Shown piece by piece: positions 49,065 through 57,708 of a DNA stretch of 64,000 bases. Every line of letters starts with the position of its first letter. Within the stretch, counting starts at the first letter, position 1. The DNA comes from Chersky-840 sp036511675 (GTDB taxonomy: Bacteria > Actinomycetota > Acidimicrobiia > Acidimicrobiales > UBA8190). A program made the position numbers and the translations under genes. The notes below the pieces were generated by a model. The model ran no database searches, had not been told where the DNA came from, and saw only the letters and a list, made by a program, of their open reading frames with translations. The stretch is from positions 1 through 64,000 of the forward strand of contig DATCBU010000102.1 in the NCBI GenBank assembly GCA_036511675.1, in the 5' to 3' direction.

Positions 49065-51376
49065 TCCGGACACCGAAGGGCCAGGGACCTGGCGCGCCCC
49101 GCCCTCGGCGGGCGCGGCCCGCCACGGGCACGCGAGCGGGCTCGGCCCGCGCCGCGGACCCGCGCCCCGGTGCGTCACGCCGCGCCGGCACGCGTCGTCC
49201 GCTGTCCAGCGCCACGAAGGCACGATCGGCACCCAAGGCGCGATCGGCGGCCAAGGCGGCAACGGCCGCCAAGGCGCGATCGGCGGCCAAGGCGGCAACG
49301 GCCTCCAAGGCGCGATCGGCGGCCAAGGTCAAGCTGTCGGGTCGGGGGCGCGCCCGCCTCGAGGCGCGCCTGGCTCCTGCCCGACCTCGGGGCTACGAGC
49401 GGCGCGTGGCGCCGGCACGGGCGGGTCGGAGGCGGCAGTCGAGCTCGGTCACCGGGGGAGTACAGCGCCGTCGCATCGGTTGGATGCGAGTCGTCGTGGT
49501 CCTCGTGTTCGCCGCGCTGGCATTGCGGGTCATCGGTGTCCAAGTCTTCTCGAGCGGGCGCTATTCCGCCATGGGCGCGGCCGAGGTGGACACGACAGCT
49601 CATGTCCCCGCCGTGCGTGGGGGCATCTACGACCGCGACGGGGCCCCGCTGGCACTGTCGGTCCCGCGCTCGAACATCGTGGGCGACCCCATGCTCATCC
49701 ACGATCCCGCGCTGGTGGCCCAGGCGCTCACGTCGGTCCTCGGCGTCTCTGTCGACACGTTGACCGGCGAACTGTCCGAGCACTCGGGCTACGTGGTGCT
49801 GGCCCAGGAGGTCGATGCGACCGTGGCGGGCAAGGTCGCCAAGCTCATCCTCCCGGGGATCAACGTGCTCCCGACCACGGTGCGCAAGGACCCGTCCGGA
49901 GCGCTCGCCTCCCCGCTCATCGGCACGGTGGGAGCGGAGGGCTCGGGGCAGTCGGGCCTCGAGTACAAGTACAACTCGTTGTTGGCGGGACGAGACGGCT
50001 CGGCCAACGAAGAGGTGTCGCCTGACGGCGTCCCCTTGCCGGGCAAGACCACGCAGAACTCACCGGGTGTCCCGGGCACCGGTGTCGAGCTCACCCTGGA
50101 CGAGCCCCTGCAGTACGTGACCGAGCAGTCGCTGGGAGCCGAGATCCTGGCGTCGCACGCCAAGAGCGGTATCGCCATCGTCATGAACACCAAGACCGGC
50201 GACATCCTCTCCATGGCCAACCTGGTGTCGAAGACCGTGCAGCCTCCGACGCCCAAGGCCGTCGCACCGCCGGCAGTGGCGCCGACGCCGGCGGGCGCCC
50301 CGGCCGCTTCTACGACCACGACCACCGCACCACCGCCCCCGCCGCCGGTCACCACCGTCATCCAGGCGCCCCAGAACCTCGCCCTCACCCAGGTGTACGA
50401 GCCGGGGTCGGTATTCAAACTGGTGACGTTCTCGGCCGCCCTGCAAGACGGGATCATCTCGCCCGATGAGGTGTTCACCGTCCCCAACACCCTGACCATC
50501 GACAGGTGGGTGTTCCACGACGCCGAGAGCCACCCGATGGAAAAGCTCACGGCCACCCAGATCCTCGCCCAGTCCTCGAACATCGGGACCATCGAGATCG
50601 CCCAGCAGCTCGGCGAGGGCCGGTTGGCGGCGCAGATCTCCACGCTGGGCTTCGGTCGCAGCACCGGCCTGGGCTTCCCCGCCGAGTCGGCCGGCCTTGT
50701 CAAGAGCGACCCCGCCACCTGGCATGTCTCGGACATCGGCTCCACGCCTATCGGCCAGGACGACGCTGTCACGGCGCAGCAGGTTCTGGACATGGTGAAC
50801 ACGGTGGGGACCGGAGGGGTCTTCGTCCCGCCCCGATTGGTACAGGCGACCGTCGCTCCCGACGGGTCGCTCACCAGGACGCGGGTCGAGGCGACTCACC
50901 GCGCCCTGTCCGAAGAAGTCGCCTCACAGCTCACCACCATGATGGAGCAGGTGGTCCAGGACGGCACGGCCGTGACCGCGGGGGTGCCGGGGTACACCGT
51001 GGCGGGCAAGACCGGAACCGCCCAGATCCCCGACCCCGTCCACGGTGGGTACATCACCGGCGCCTACGAGGCCACCTTCGCCGGGTTCGCTCCTGCCGAG
51101 AACCCGGCCCTGTCGGCCATCGTCGTGCTCGACCGGCCCAACCCGATTTACGGGGGAATCGTGGCCGCCCCGGTGTTCTCCCAGATCATGCGGTACGCCC
51201 TGCACCGCTACGGCATACCGACGTCTCCGGGCGGCGGGTCGACCGGGGGCACGCCCATGTCGGTGCCGTTTCCCCAGGTCTCGCCCCCCCAGGCCGCCAC
51301 CGCGAGCGCCCCGAGCGCCACCACCACGACGACTACGATCGTCGCTTCCCATGGGAAGCTCATCGAAAGAGCGTGA
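49061..51376 (+). CDS. ftsI: Septal peptidoglycan transpeptidase (PBP3)
   Basis: Class B penicillin-binding protein for septum synthesis. Cytosolic tail of about 140 residues with hexapeptide repeats KARSAA/KAATAA, then a transmembrane helix at about 142-162 and the pedestal domain (RGGIYDRDGAPLALSVPRS). The transpeptidase has Ser450-x-x-Lys453 (GSVFK), Ser505-x-Asn507 and Lys650-Thr-Gly (GKTGTAQ). A 40-residue Pro/Thr-rich insertion (about 396-438) sits inside the catalytic domain just before the SxxK motif. GTG 49061 overlaps the ftsL stop. 771 residues, longer than the usual 580-650. Confidence 0.95.
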   Translation: MIRTPKGQGPGAPRPRRARPATGTRAGSARAADPRPGASRRAGTRRPLSSATKARSAPKARSAAKAATAAKARSAAKAATASKARSAAKVKLSGRGRARLEARLAPARPRGYERRVAPARAGRRRQSSSVTGGVQRRRIGWMRVVVVLVFAALALRVIGVQVFSSGRYSAMGAAEVDTTAHVPAVRGGIYDRDGAPLALSVPRSNIVGDPMLIHDPALVAQALTSVLGVSVDTLTGELSEHSGYVVLAQEVDATVAGKVAKLILPGINVLPTTVRKDPSGALASPLIGTVGAEGSGQSGLEYKYNSLLAGRDGSANEEVSPDGVPLPGKTTQNSPGVPGTGVELTLDEPLQYVTEQSLGAEILASHAKSGIAIVMNTKTGDILSMANLVSKTVQPPTPKAVAPPAVAPTPAGAPAASTTTTTAPPPPPPVTTVIQAPQNLALTQVYEPGSVFKLVTFSAALQDGIISPDEVFTVPNTLTIDRWVFHDAESHPMEKLTATQILAQSSNIGTIEIAQQLGEGRLAAQISTLGFGRSTGLGFPAESAGLVKSDPATWHVSDIGSTPIGQDDAVTAQQVLDMVNTVGTGGVFVPPRLVQATVAPDGSLTRTRVEATHRALSEEVASQLTTMMEQVVQDGTAVTAGVPGYTVAGKTGTAQIPDPVHGGYITGAYEATFAGFAPAENPALSAIVVLDRPNPIYGGIVAAPVFSQIMRYALHRYGIPTSPGGGSTGGTPMSVPFPQVSPPQAATASAPSATTTTTTIVASHGKLIERA
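49217..49324 (+). repeat. 18/36-bp in-frame repeat in the ftsI tail
   Basis: Six 18-bp units encode KARSAP, KARSAA, KAATAA, KARSAA, KAATAS, KARSAA. The 36-bp KARSAA-KAATAA pair at 49235-49270 is copied at 49271-49306 with a single clear change. All in frame, basic, predicted cytosolic. Confidence 0.9.
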
Positions 51377-51404
51377 CCGCCCCCTCGGGTCCCCCATCGT
51401 GCGC

Positions 51405-52835
51405 ATGGACCGCTTGCTCCGGGAGGTCGAGGTCATCGAGGCATTCGGGGACCCCGCCGGCACCGAGGTCGCCTCCGTCGCCTTCGACAGCAGGCGGGTC
51501 GAGCCCGGGGCGCTGTTCTGTTGCATCCCCGGCGGCATCGGTGACGGGCACGATCATGCCGGCGAGGCTGTGGCACGCGGTGCCGTCGCCCTCCTGGTCG
51601 AGCGCCACCTGGATCTCGATGTCACCCAGGCCCTGGTGGCCCCCGGGGCGGCCCGCCCGGCCATGGCGCAATTGGCGTGCACCTTCTACGACCAACCGGC
51701 CCGGTCGCTGCTCAGCGTCGGGGTCACCGGGACCAACGGCAAGACCACGGTCACTCATCTCCTGGGCTCGATCTTCGAGGCCCACGGGTGGCCCACCACC
51801 GTGATCGGGACCCTCGACGGCACCCGCACCACACCGGAGTCCCCCGACCTGCAACGCCTGTTGGCCGAGGCGCGCGACACCGACCGGAAAGCCGTGGCCA
51901 CGGAGGTGTCGTCACACGCGCTGGCCCAGGCGCGCGTGGACGGGATCCGCTTCGATGCCGCAGTCTTCACGAATCTTTCCCACGACCATCTGGACTACCA
52001 CGGGACCATCGACGCCTACTTCGCCGTCAAGGCGTCGCTGTTCACCCCCGAGCGTGCCGCGCTGGCCGTGGTCAACCAGGACGACCCCTGGGGCCGGAAG
52101 ATCCTCGAACGCGGCGACGTTCCCACCGTGGGTTTCTCGACAGCCGAGGTGAGCGCGCTGCACAGCAGCACCACCGACACCTCGTTCACGTGGCGGGGGC
52201 GGCGTGTCGAGCTGGCACTGAGCGGGTCGTTCCACGTGGCCAACGCCCTCGCCGCCGCCACCACCGCGGCAGCGCTCGGGGTGCCCGAGGACGTGATCGT
52301 CTCCGGTCTCCACCACGCCACTCCGATACCGGGACGCTTCGAGGTGCTTTCCACCGCCGCACCGTTCACCATCGCCGTCGACTACGCCCACACCCCCGAA
52401 GGCCTGCGGGTGGTGCTCGACAGTGCCCGGCAGTTGGCGGCGGGGCATCGCGTCCTGTGCGTGTTCGGCTGCGGAGGCGATCGCGACCGCGACAAGCGCC
52501 CGGCCATGGGTGCGGTGGCGGCTCGCTATGCCGACGTGGCCATCGTCACGTCGGACAACCCGAGGAACGAGGATCCCGAGGCCATCATCGGCGAGGTGGT
52601 GGCCGGCGTCCCGGCGGGGATGGAGGTGCTCGTTCGCACCGAGCGCGCCGATGCCATCGAGCTGGCGGTGGACCTGGCGGCTCCCGGCGACGTGGTGGTG
52701 GTGGCGGGGAAGGGACACGAACGCCACATCGAGAGGGCGGGGGTGCAGCTGCCCTTCGACGACCGGGAGGTGGCCGCCGCCGCCGTGGCCCGACGGCGCG
52801 CCACGGCGGGACCGGGCTCGGGGACCGCACTGTGA
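51405..52835 (+). CDS. murE: UDP-MurNAc-tripeptide synthetase (DAP-adding)
   Basis: ATP-dependent ligase that adds the third residue to UDP-MurNAc-L-Ala-D-Glu. ATP loop GVTGTNGKTTVTHL near residues 106-119, EVSSHAL, FTNLSHDHLDYHG, and DYAHTPEGL. The DNPRNEDP motif indicates meso-diaminopimelate as substrate, in keeping with the dap genes in the window. Start uncertain: ATG 51405 fits the family (476 residues); GTG 51399 and ATG 51351 (inside ftsI) are in frame. Its end overlaps mraY (GTGA). No murF follows. Confidence 0.94.
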   Translation: MDRLLREVEVIEAFGDPAGTEVASVAFDSRRVEPGALFCCIPGGIGDGHDHAGEAVARGAVALLVERHLDLDVTQALVAPGAARPAMAQLACTFYDQPARSLLSVGVTGTNGKTTVTHLLGSIFEAHGWPTTVIGTLDGTRTTPESPDLQRLLAEARDTDRKAVATEVSSHALAQARVDGIRFDAAVFTNLSHDHLDYHGTIDAYFAVKASLFTPERAALAVVNQDDPWGRKILERGDVPTVGFSTAEVSALHSSTTDTSFTWRGRRVELALSGSFHVANALAAATTAAALGVPEDVIVSGLHHATPIPGRFEVLSTAAPFTIAVDYAHTPEGLRVVLDSARQLAAGHRVLCVFGCGGDRDRDKRPAMGAVAARYADVAIVTSDNPRNEDPEAIIGEVVAGVPAGMEVLVRTERADAIELAVDLAAPGDVVVVAGKGHERHIERAGVQLPFDDREVAAAAVARRRATAGPGSGTAL

Positions 52836-53866
52836 TCAGCCTCATGACCTCGGGTGGGATCGCCCTGTGGGCGGCCGCCCTCGGCACCCCGTTGCTGATC
52901 CGCTGGTTGGCGAGTCGCCGCTTCGGGCAGCAGATCCGCGAGGACGGGCCGTTCATGCACCTGGCCAAGGCCGGCACCCCCACCATGGGAGGCATGGCCC
53001 TGATCGTGGCGGCTGGGGTCGGCTATCTGATGGGCCACGCCGGCACCCACGTCGCCTTCAGCCGGCCCGGCCTGCTCGTGATCGGGGTGACGGTGTGCGC
53101 GGGCGCGGTGGGGTTCCTCGACGACTGGATCAAGATCCGCCATCGCCGCAGCCTCGGGCTCAACAAGCGGGCCAAGCTTGCCTCGCAGATCGTGATCGCC
53201 CTGGGCTTCGCCCTGCTCGCCGAGCACTGGGCGGGGGTGAACACCCACCTGTCGTTCACACGGTGGAACTCCTTGGGCATCGAGCTCGGCCAAGTGGGGT
53301 GGATCGTGTGGGCGGTGGTGATCCTCGTGGGCACGGCCAACGCCGTGAACCTCACCGACGGGCTCGACGGCCTGGCGTCGGGCTCGGCCACCTTCTGTTT
53401 CGCCTGCCTGGCCGTGATCGGCTACTGGCAGTTCCGCCACTATTCGCTCTACCACGTGTCGTCGGCGCTGGACATGGCCCTCGCCTCGGTGGCTCTGGCC
53501 GGCGCCTGTCTGGGCTTTCTGTGGTGGAACGCGGCGCCGGCGCGGATCTTCATGGGAGACACGGGCTCGCTCGCCATCGGCTCGGGCGTGGCCGCGCTGT
53601 GCCTGCAGATGAATCTCCAGCTGCTGCTGCCGGTCATCGGGGGGCTCTTCGTCTTCGAGACGCTGTCGGTGGTGACCCAGGTGGTGAGCTTCCGGGTCTT
53701 CGGGCGACGGGTGTTCCGGATGGCGCCGATCCATCACCACTTCGAGCTGGTGGGTTGGCCCGAGACCACGGTCATCGTGCGCTTCTGGATCATCGCCGGG
53801 CTCTTCGCCGCCCTCGGGCTGGGCGTGTTCTACGCCGACTTCTTGTCGGTCACGGGCCTGCACTGA
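52832..53866 (+). CDS. mraY: Phospho-MurNAc-pentapeptide translocase
   Basis: Membrane enzyme making lipid I from UDP-MurNAc-pentapeptide and undecaprenyl phosphate. About ten transmembrane helices. Conserved cytosolic motifs: AGTPTMGG, FLDDWIKIRHRRSLGL, NAVNLTDGLDGLA, FMGDTGSLAIG and the HHHFEL histidine loop near the C-terminus. GTG 52832 overlaps the murE stop; ATG 52844 is a possible alternative. 344 residues. Confidence 0.96.
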   Translation: MISLMTSGGIALWAAALGTPLLIRWLASRRFGQQIREDGPFMHLAKAGTPTMGGMALIVAAGVGYLMGHAGTHVAFSRPGLLVIGVTVCAGAVGFLDDWIKIRHRRSLGLNKRAKLASQIVIALGFALLAEHWAGVNTHLSFTRWNSLGIELGQVGWIVWAVVILVGTANAVNLTDGLDGLASGSATFCFACLAVIGYWQFRHYSLYHVSSALDMALASVALAGACLGFLWWNAAPARIFMGDTGSLAIGSGVAALCLQMNLQLLLPVIGGLFVFETLSVVTQVVSFRVFGRRVFRMAPIHHHFELVGWPETTVIVRFWIIAGLFAALGLGVFYADFLSVTGLH

Positions 53867-53876
53867 GACGGGCCCC

Positions 53877-55223
53877 GTGACCGATCGCATCCTCGTCTAC
53901 GGCCTCGGCGTGAGCGGTCTGGCCACCGCCACGCGGCTGTTGGTCGAAGGGGCCGAGGTCGTCGCCGTCGACGACGACGACGGGGAACGGCCGCGCCGGG
54001 TGGCGGAGGGGTTGGGTATCGAGCTGGTGGCCGCACCCGACCAACCGACGCTGGCCGCCCTGGCCCGCTCCGTTGACGAGATCGTCGTGAGCCCGGGGGT
54101 GCCCGCCTGTCACGCCGTGTTCGCCCTGGACGCGTCGGTTCCGGTCATCGGCGAGGTGGAGCTGGCCTGGCGCCGGGCGCGGTGCCCGCTGGTGGCCATC
54201 ACCGGCACCAACGGCAAGACGACGGTGACCACCTTGGTCCAGGCCATGCTGGAATCCTCAGGGCTGCGGGCGGTGGCGGCCGGCAACATCGGTCTGCCGC
54301 TGCTCGAGGCCGTGGGTGGGGACGCCGAGGTGGTGGTGGCCGAGGTGTCGTCGTTCCAGTTGGCACTCACGAGCACGTTCCGCCCCGCCGTGGGGGCGTG
54401 GGTGAACTTCTCCGCCGATCACCTGGACTGGCATGCCACCGTCGACGACTACCGCCAGGCCAAGGCCCGGCTGTGGGCCAACAGCGGCCCCGGTGACGTG
54501 GCCGTGGTGAACGTCGAAGACCCGGTGGTGCGCGCCGCCTCCGACGTGGCGCGTGTCCGGGGTGCCACGGTGCGCACGTTCGGGCTCTCCGCCGGGGACT
54601 ACACCGTCGAGGGCGGCGCGCTGGTGGGGCCCGACGAGCTCGTCGTGGCCCGGGTCGAGGAGCTGGCCCGGGCCATGCCCCATGACGTGGTGGACGCGTT
54701 GTGCGCCGTGGCGACGGCGTCGGGGGCGGGGGCGAGCCCCGAGGGATGCCGGCGGGCCCTGCTCGGGTTTCGTGGGCTCCCCCACCGAGTGGAGCTGGTC
54801 GGCGAGGCTAGCGGGGTGCGCTTCTACGACGACTCCAAGGCGACCACGCCCGGTGCCGTGCTGGCCGCCGTCGCAGGCTGCGCTCCGGCGGTGCTGATCG
54901 CCGGGGGGCGCAACAAGGGTCTCGACCTGTCGGTGCTGTCGGCGGCGACCCCGCACCTGCGGGGCGTGGTGGCCATCGGGGAGGCGGCCGAGGAGGTGGC
55001 GGCGGTGTTCGCGGGGTCGGTGCCCCTGGCGCGGGGCCGGTCCATGGCCGCCGCGGTGGAGGCGGCGGCGGCCATGGCAAGTCCGGGCGATTCGGTGGTG
55101 CTGTCGCCGGCCTGCGCGTCATTCGACTGGTATCGGTCCTACGCGGAGCGCGGGGACGACTTCTCGCGCCGGGTGCGCGCCCTGCCGGGATTCACCCCCC
55201 CTGTCGAAGGAGTCTCTCGGTGA
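53877..55223 (+). CDS. murD: UDP-MurNAc-L-alanine:D-glutamate ligase
   Basis: Adds D-Glu to UDP-MurNAc-L-Ala. N-terminal UMP-binding domain ILVYGLGVSGLATATRLL, ATP loop AITGTNGKTTVTTLV (about 103-117), EVSSFQLALT, FSADHLDWH, and the C-terminal YDDSKATTPGAVLAAV and SPACASFDWYRSYAERGDDF. 448 residues from GTG 53877, 10 bp after mraY. Confidence 0.96.
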   Translation: MTDRILVYGLGVSGLATATRLLVEGAEVVAVDDDDGERPRRVAEGLGIELVAAPDQPTLAALARSVDEIVVSPGVPACHAVFALDASVPVIGEVELAWRRARCPLVAITGTNGKTTVTTLVQAMLESSGLRAVAAGNIGLPLLEAVGGDAEVVVAEVSSFQLALTSTFRPAVGAWVNFSADHLDWHATVDDYRQAKARLWANSGPGDVAVVNVEDPVVRAASDVARVRGATVRTFGLSAGDYTVEGGALVGPDELVVARVEELARAMPHDVVDALCAVATASGAGASPEGCRRALLGFRGLPHRVELVGEASGVRFYDDSKATTPGAVLAAVAGCAPAVLIAGGRNKGLDLSVLSAATPHLRGVVAIGEAAEEVAAVFAGSVPLARGRSMAAAVEAAAAMASPGDSVVLSPACASFDWYRSYAERGDDFSRRVRALPGFTPPVEGVSR

Positions 55224-56536
55224 GCCCCGCCGCCACGCCCGCGCCCGCGCCGCGCCCGCGTCGCGACGGCGCACCCGCCGCCCATCTCCGCCTTGTCGAG
55301 GCCGAGGCCCGGCGATCGCGGGTCCCCGCGCCGGGCGTCGGACGCCGTGACCTCGTCTCGACGCGCACCGCGGTGCTGGGCGTCGTGGTGTCGCTGTGCG
55401 GCATCGGGCTCGTCATGGTGTTGTCCGCCTCGGCGTATACCTCGCTGCAGTACTACGGATCGGTATGGACCATCTTCGAACGCCAACTGTTGTGGATGGG
55501 GTTCGGTGCCATCGCCTTCATCGGCACGCTTCGCATCCGGTACGACAAGTGGCGCCGGGTGCGCGTCGTGCTGCCCCTGCTGACCGTGGGCCTCCTCGTG
55601 GCCGTGCTCGTGCCCGGGATCGGCATCTTCGCCGGCGGCTCGAGCCGCTGGATCGGGGCGGGGCCCCTGCGCATCCAGCCCTCCGAGCTCATGAAGTTGG
55701 CCATGGCGGTCTTCGCCTCCGACCTTCTCGCCCGGCGCGCCGATCGTCTGGAGAAGCCGATCGCGGCCGTGGTCCCGCTCCTGGGCCTGCTGGCGGTGTC
55801 GGGTCTGCTGGTGCTGAAACAGCCCGACATGGGCACGGCCATGGTGCTCGCCTTCATCACCTTCGCCTTGCTCTATGCCGGGGGGGTGCCGCTGCGCCCC
55901 GTGCTCAAGGCGGTCGGGGCCACCGCCCTCATCGGGCTCATCGTGGGGTTGGCCGAGCCCTACCGCCGTGCCCGGCTGCTGTCGTTCCTCGATCCCTTCG
56001 CCCATGCCAAGGGCTCGGGCTACCAGGTGGTCCAGTCGCTGGTGGGGCTGGGCTCGGGTCATCTCTACGGGCTCGGCCTGGGAGGAGGCCGAGAGAAGTG
56101 GGGGCTCCTCCCCAACGCCCACACCGACTTCATCTTCTCGGTCATCGGCGAGGAGGGGGGCCTGCTGGGCGCGCTCATCGTGCTCTTTCTCTTCGGCGTC
56201 CTGGCGTGGTACGGGCTGCGGGCCGCCGTCCGTGCCCCGGACCGCTTCGGCGCCTTGCTGGCGGTGGCGGCCACGAGCTGGATCACGAGTCAGGCCGTCA
56301 TCAACATCGGCGCCGTCATCGGCGTGCTCCCCGTCACGGGCATCCCGTTGCCCTTCGTCTCCTTCGGGGGCTCATCGCTCGTCATCACGCTGGTGGCGGC
56401 GGGAATCCTCGTCAACGTGGCGTCGCACGAGCGGCCTCCCGGTCTCAGCGTCCCGGCGGCCCCGTCGGTCCCGGGGGCCGCGAGCCGAGTCGTCCCCAAG
56501 GTCATCGACACACTGCGTCGCCGCGACCGCGGGTGA
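55220..56536 (+). CDS. ftsW: Septal peptidoglycan polymerase FtsW
   Basis: SEDS-family glycosyltransferase that polymerises lipid II with FtsI. A basic Pro/Ala-rich tail of about 55 residues precedes about ten transmembrane helices. Conserved parts: GGSSRWIGAGPLRIQPSE, LKQPDMGTAMV, GSGYQVVQSLVGLGSG, NAHTDFIFSVIGEE and TGIPLPFVSFGGSSL. GTG 55220 overlaps the murD stop; the end overlaps murG (GTGA). 438 residues. Confidence 0.96.
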   Translation: MSPAATPAPAPRPRRDGAPAAHLRLVEAEARRSRVPAPGVGRRDLVSTRTAVLGVVVSLCGIGLVMVLSASAYTSLQYYGSVWTIFERQLLWMGFGAIAFIGTLRIRYDKWRRVRVVLPLLTVGLLVAVLVPGIGIFAGGSSRWIGAGPLRIQPSELMKLAMAVFASDLLARRADRLEKPIAAVVPLLGLLAVSGLLVLKQPDMGTAMVLAFITFALLYAGGVPLRPVLKAVGATALIGLIVGLAEPYRRARLLSFLDPFAHAKGSGYQVVQSLVGLGSGHLYGLGLGGGREKWGLLPNAHTDFIFSVIGEEGGLLGALIVLFLFGVLAWYGLRAAVRAPDRFGALLAVAATSWITSQAVINIGAVIGVLPVTGIPLPFVSFGGSSLVITLVAAGILVNVASHERPPGLSVPAAPSVPGAASRVVPKVIDTLRRRDRG

Positions 56537-57708
56537 GTACCCGGCGCTACGCGCTGGTGGCGGGGGGAGGGACCGGTGGTCATCTCGTCCCCGCCTTGGC
56601 CGTGGCTCGCGCCCTGGGTGCAGGACACGGCCCCGCGTCCGTCGAGCTGGTGGGGGCTCGTCGTGGCCTCGACGCCCGGCTCCTGGCGGGCCAGGGCGTT
56701 CCCGTGACACTGCTTCCGGGCCGGGGCATCGCCCGTCGTCTGGACGCCCGTTCGTTGGTGGCCAACCTGGGTGCGGTGCTGGGCCTGGTGGCCGCCTTCA
56801 TCGCCGCGGTGGTCGTCGTCGTCCGGCGCCGCCCCTCGGTGGTGGTGGCCATGGGCGGGTACGCGTCCGTGCCGACCGCCCTGGCGGCCGCCGTGGTGGG
56901 GATCCCGGTGGTGCTCGTGAACGTCGACGCCGTGCCGGGGGCGGCTAACCGTCTGGTGGGGCGTTTCGCACGCGCCGCCGCGGTGGCCTTCGAGGGCACG
57001 CCCCTGCCGCGCGCCGTCGTGACCGGTGCCCCGGTGCGCGACGGCATCGTGCAAGGCGCGCATCCCGATTCCGCCGCCCGCTCGGCGGCCCGCCAGGCGT
57101 TGGGGATCGCCGATCATCGGCTGGTGGTGGCGGCGGTCGGTGGTTCGCTGGGGTCGAAACGTCTGAACGAGGCCGTCTTGGAGCTGGCCGAGTTGTGGGC
57201 GCATCGTGCCGACGTGGCCCTGTACCACGTGGTGGGCCAACGTGATTGGGCGTGGGCCTCGGAGGCGGCGGGGCGGACGGCGTCGCGCGCCGACGGCGAC
57301 GGGCTCTGCTACGTCCAGGTCGCCTATGAACAACGGATGGCGCTCTTCTACCAGGCGGCGGATGTCGTAGTCTCCCGGGCCGGTGCCAACACCGTGGCCG
57401 AGCTGGCCGTAATGGGCGTGCCGGCCATCCTGGTGCCGCTGCCGGGGGCGCCCGGTGACCACCAGCGCGCCAATGCCGAGGTCCTCGAGCGCGTCGGTGC
57501 TGCGGTGGTCGTGGCCGACCCGCAGTGCACCGGGCCCCGGTTGGCGACCGAGCTCGACACGTTGGCCTCGGACCTCGAGCGGCTGCGGGCCATGGGCGGT
57601 GCCGCCCGGCTCGTGGGTCGCCCCGATGCCGTGACGGCGGTGGCGGCACTGGCCCGATCCCATGCCCGCGCCCCCCGTGGTGGCGCCAGGAGGGCCCATG
57701 CCTCGTGA
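56533..57708 (+). CDS. murG: Lipid II synthase MurG
   Basis: GT28 glycosyltransferase adding GlcNAc to lipid I on the inner membrane face. GTG 56533 overlaps the ftsW stop. VAGGGTGGHLVPALAVA (first Gly loop), VVAMGGYASVPTALAA, VGGSLGSKRLNEAV, and VSRAGANTVAELAVMGVPAILVPLPG with DHQRANA for UDP-GlcNAc binding. 391 residues. The 3' end overlaps murC by 11 bp. Confidence 0.96.
   Translation: MSTRRYALVAGGGTGGHLVPALAVARALGAGHGPASVELVGARRGLDARLLAGQGVPVTLLPGRGIARRLDARSLVANLGAVLGLVAAFIAAVVVVVRRRPSVVVAMGGYASVPTALAAAVVGIPVVLVNVDAVPGAANRLVGRFARAAAVAFEGTPLPRAVVTGAPVRDGIVQGAHPDSAARSAARQALGIADHRLVVAAVGGSLGSKRLNEAVLELAELWAHRADVALYHVVGQRDWAWASEAAGRTASRADGDGLCYVQVAYEQRMALFYQAADVVVSRAGANTVAELAVMGVPAILVPLPGAPGDHQRANAEVLERVGAAVVVADPQCTGPRLATELDTLASDLERLRAMGGAARLVGRPDAVTAVAALARSHARAPRGGARRAHAS

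Noticed and set aside
49217..49324. 36-bp periodic repeat that might suggest a CRISPR array
   Set aside because: Units are contiguous without spacers, in frame with ftsI and code for KARSAA/KAATAA peptides.
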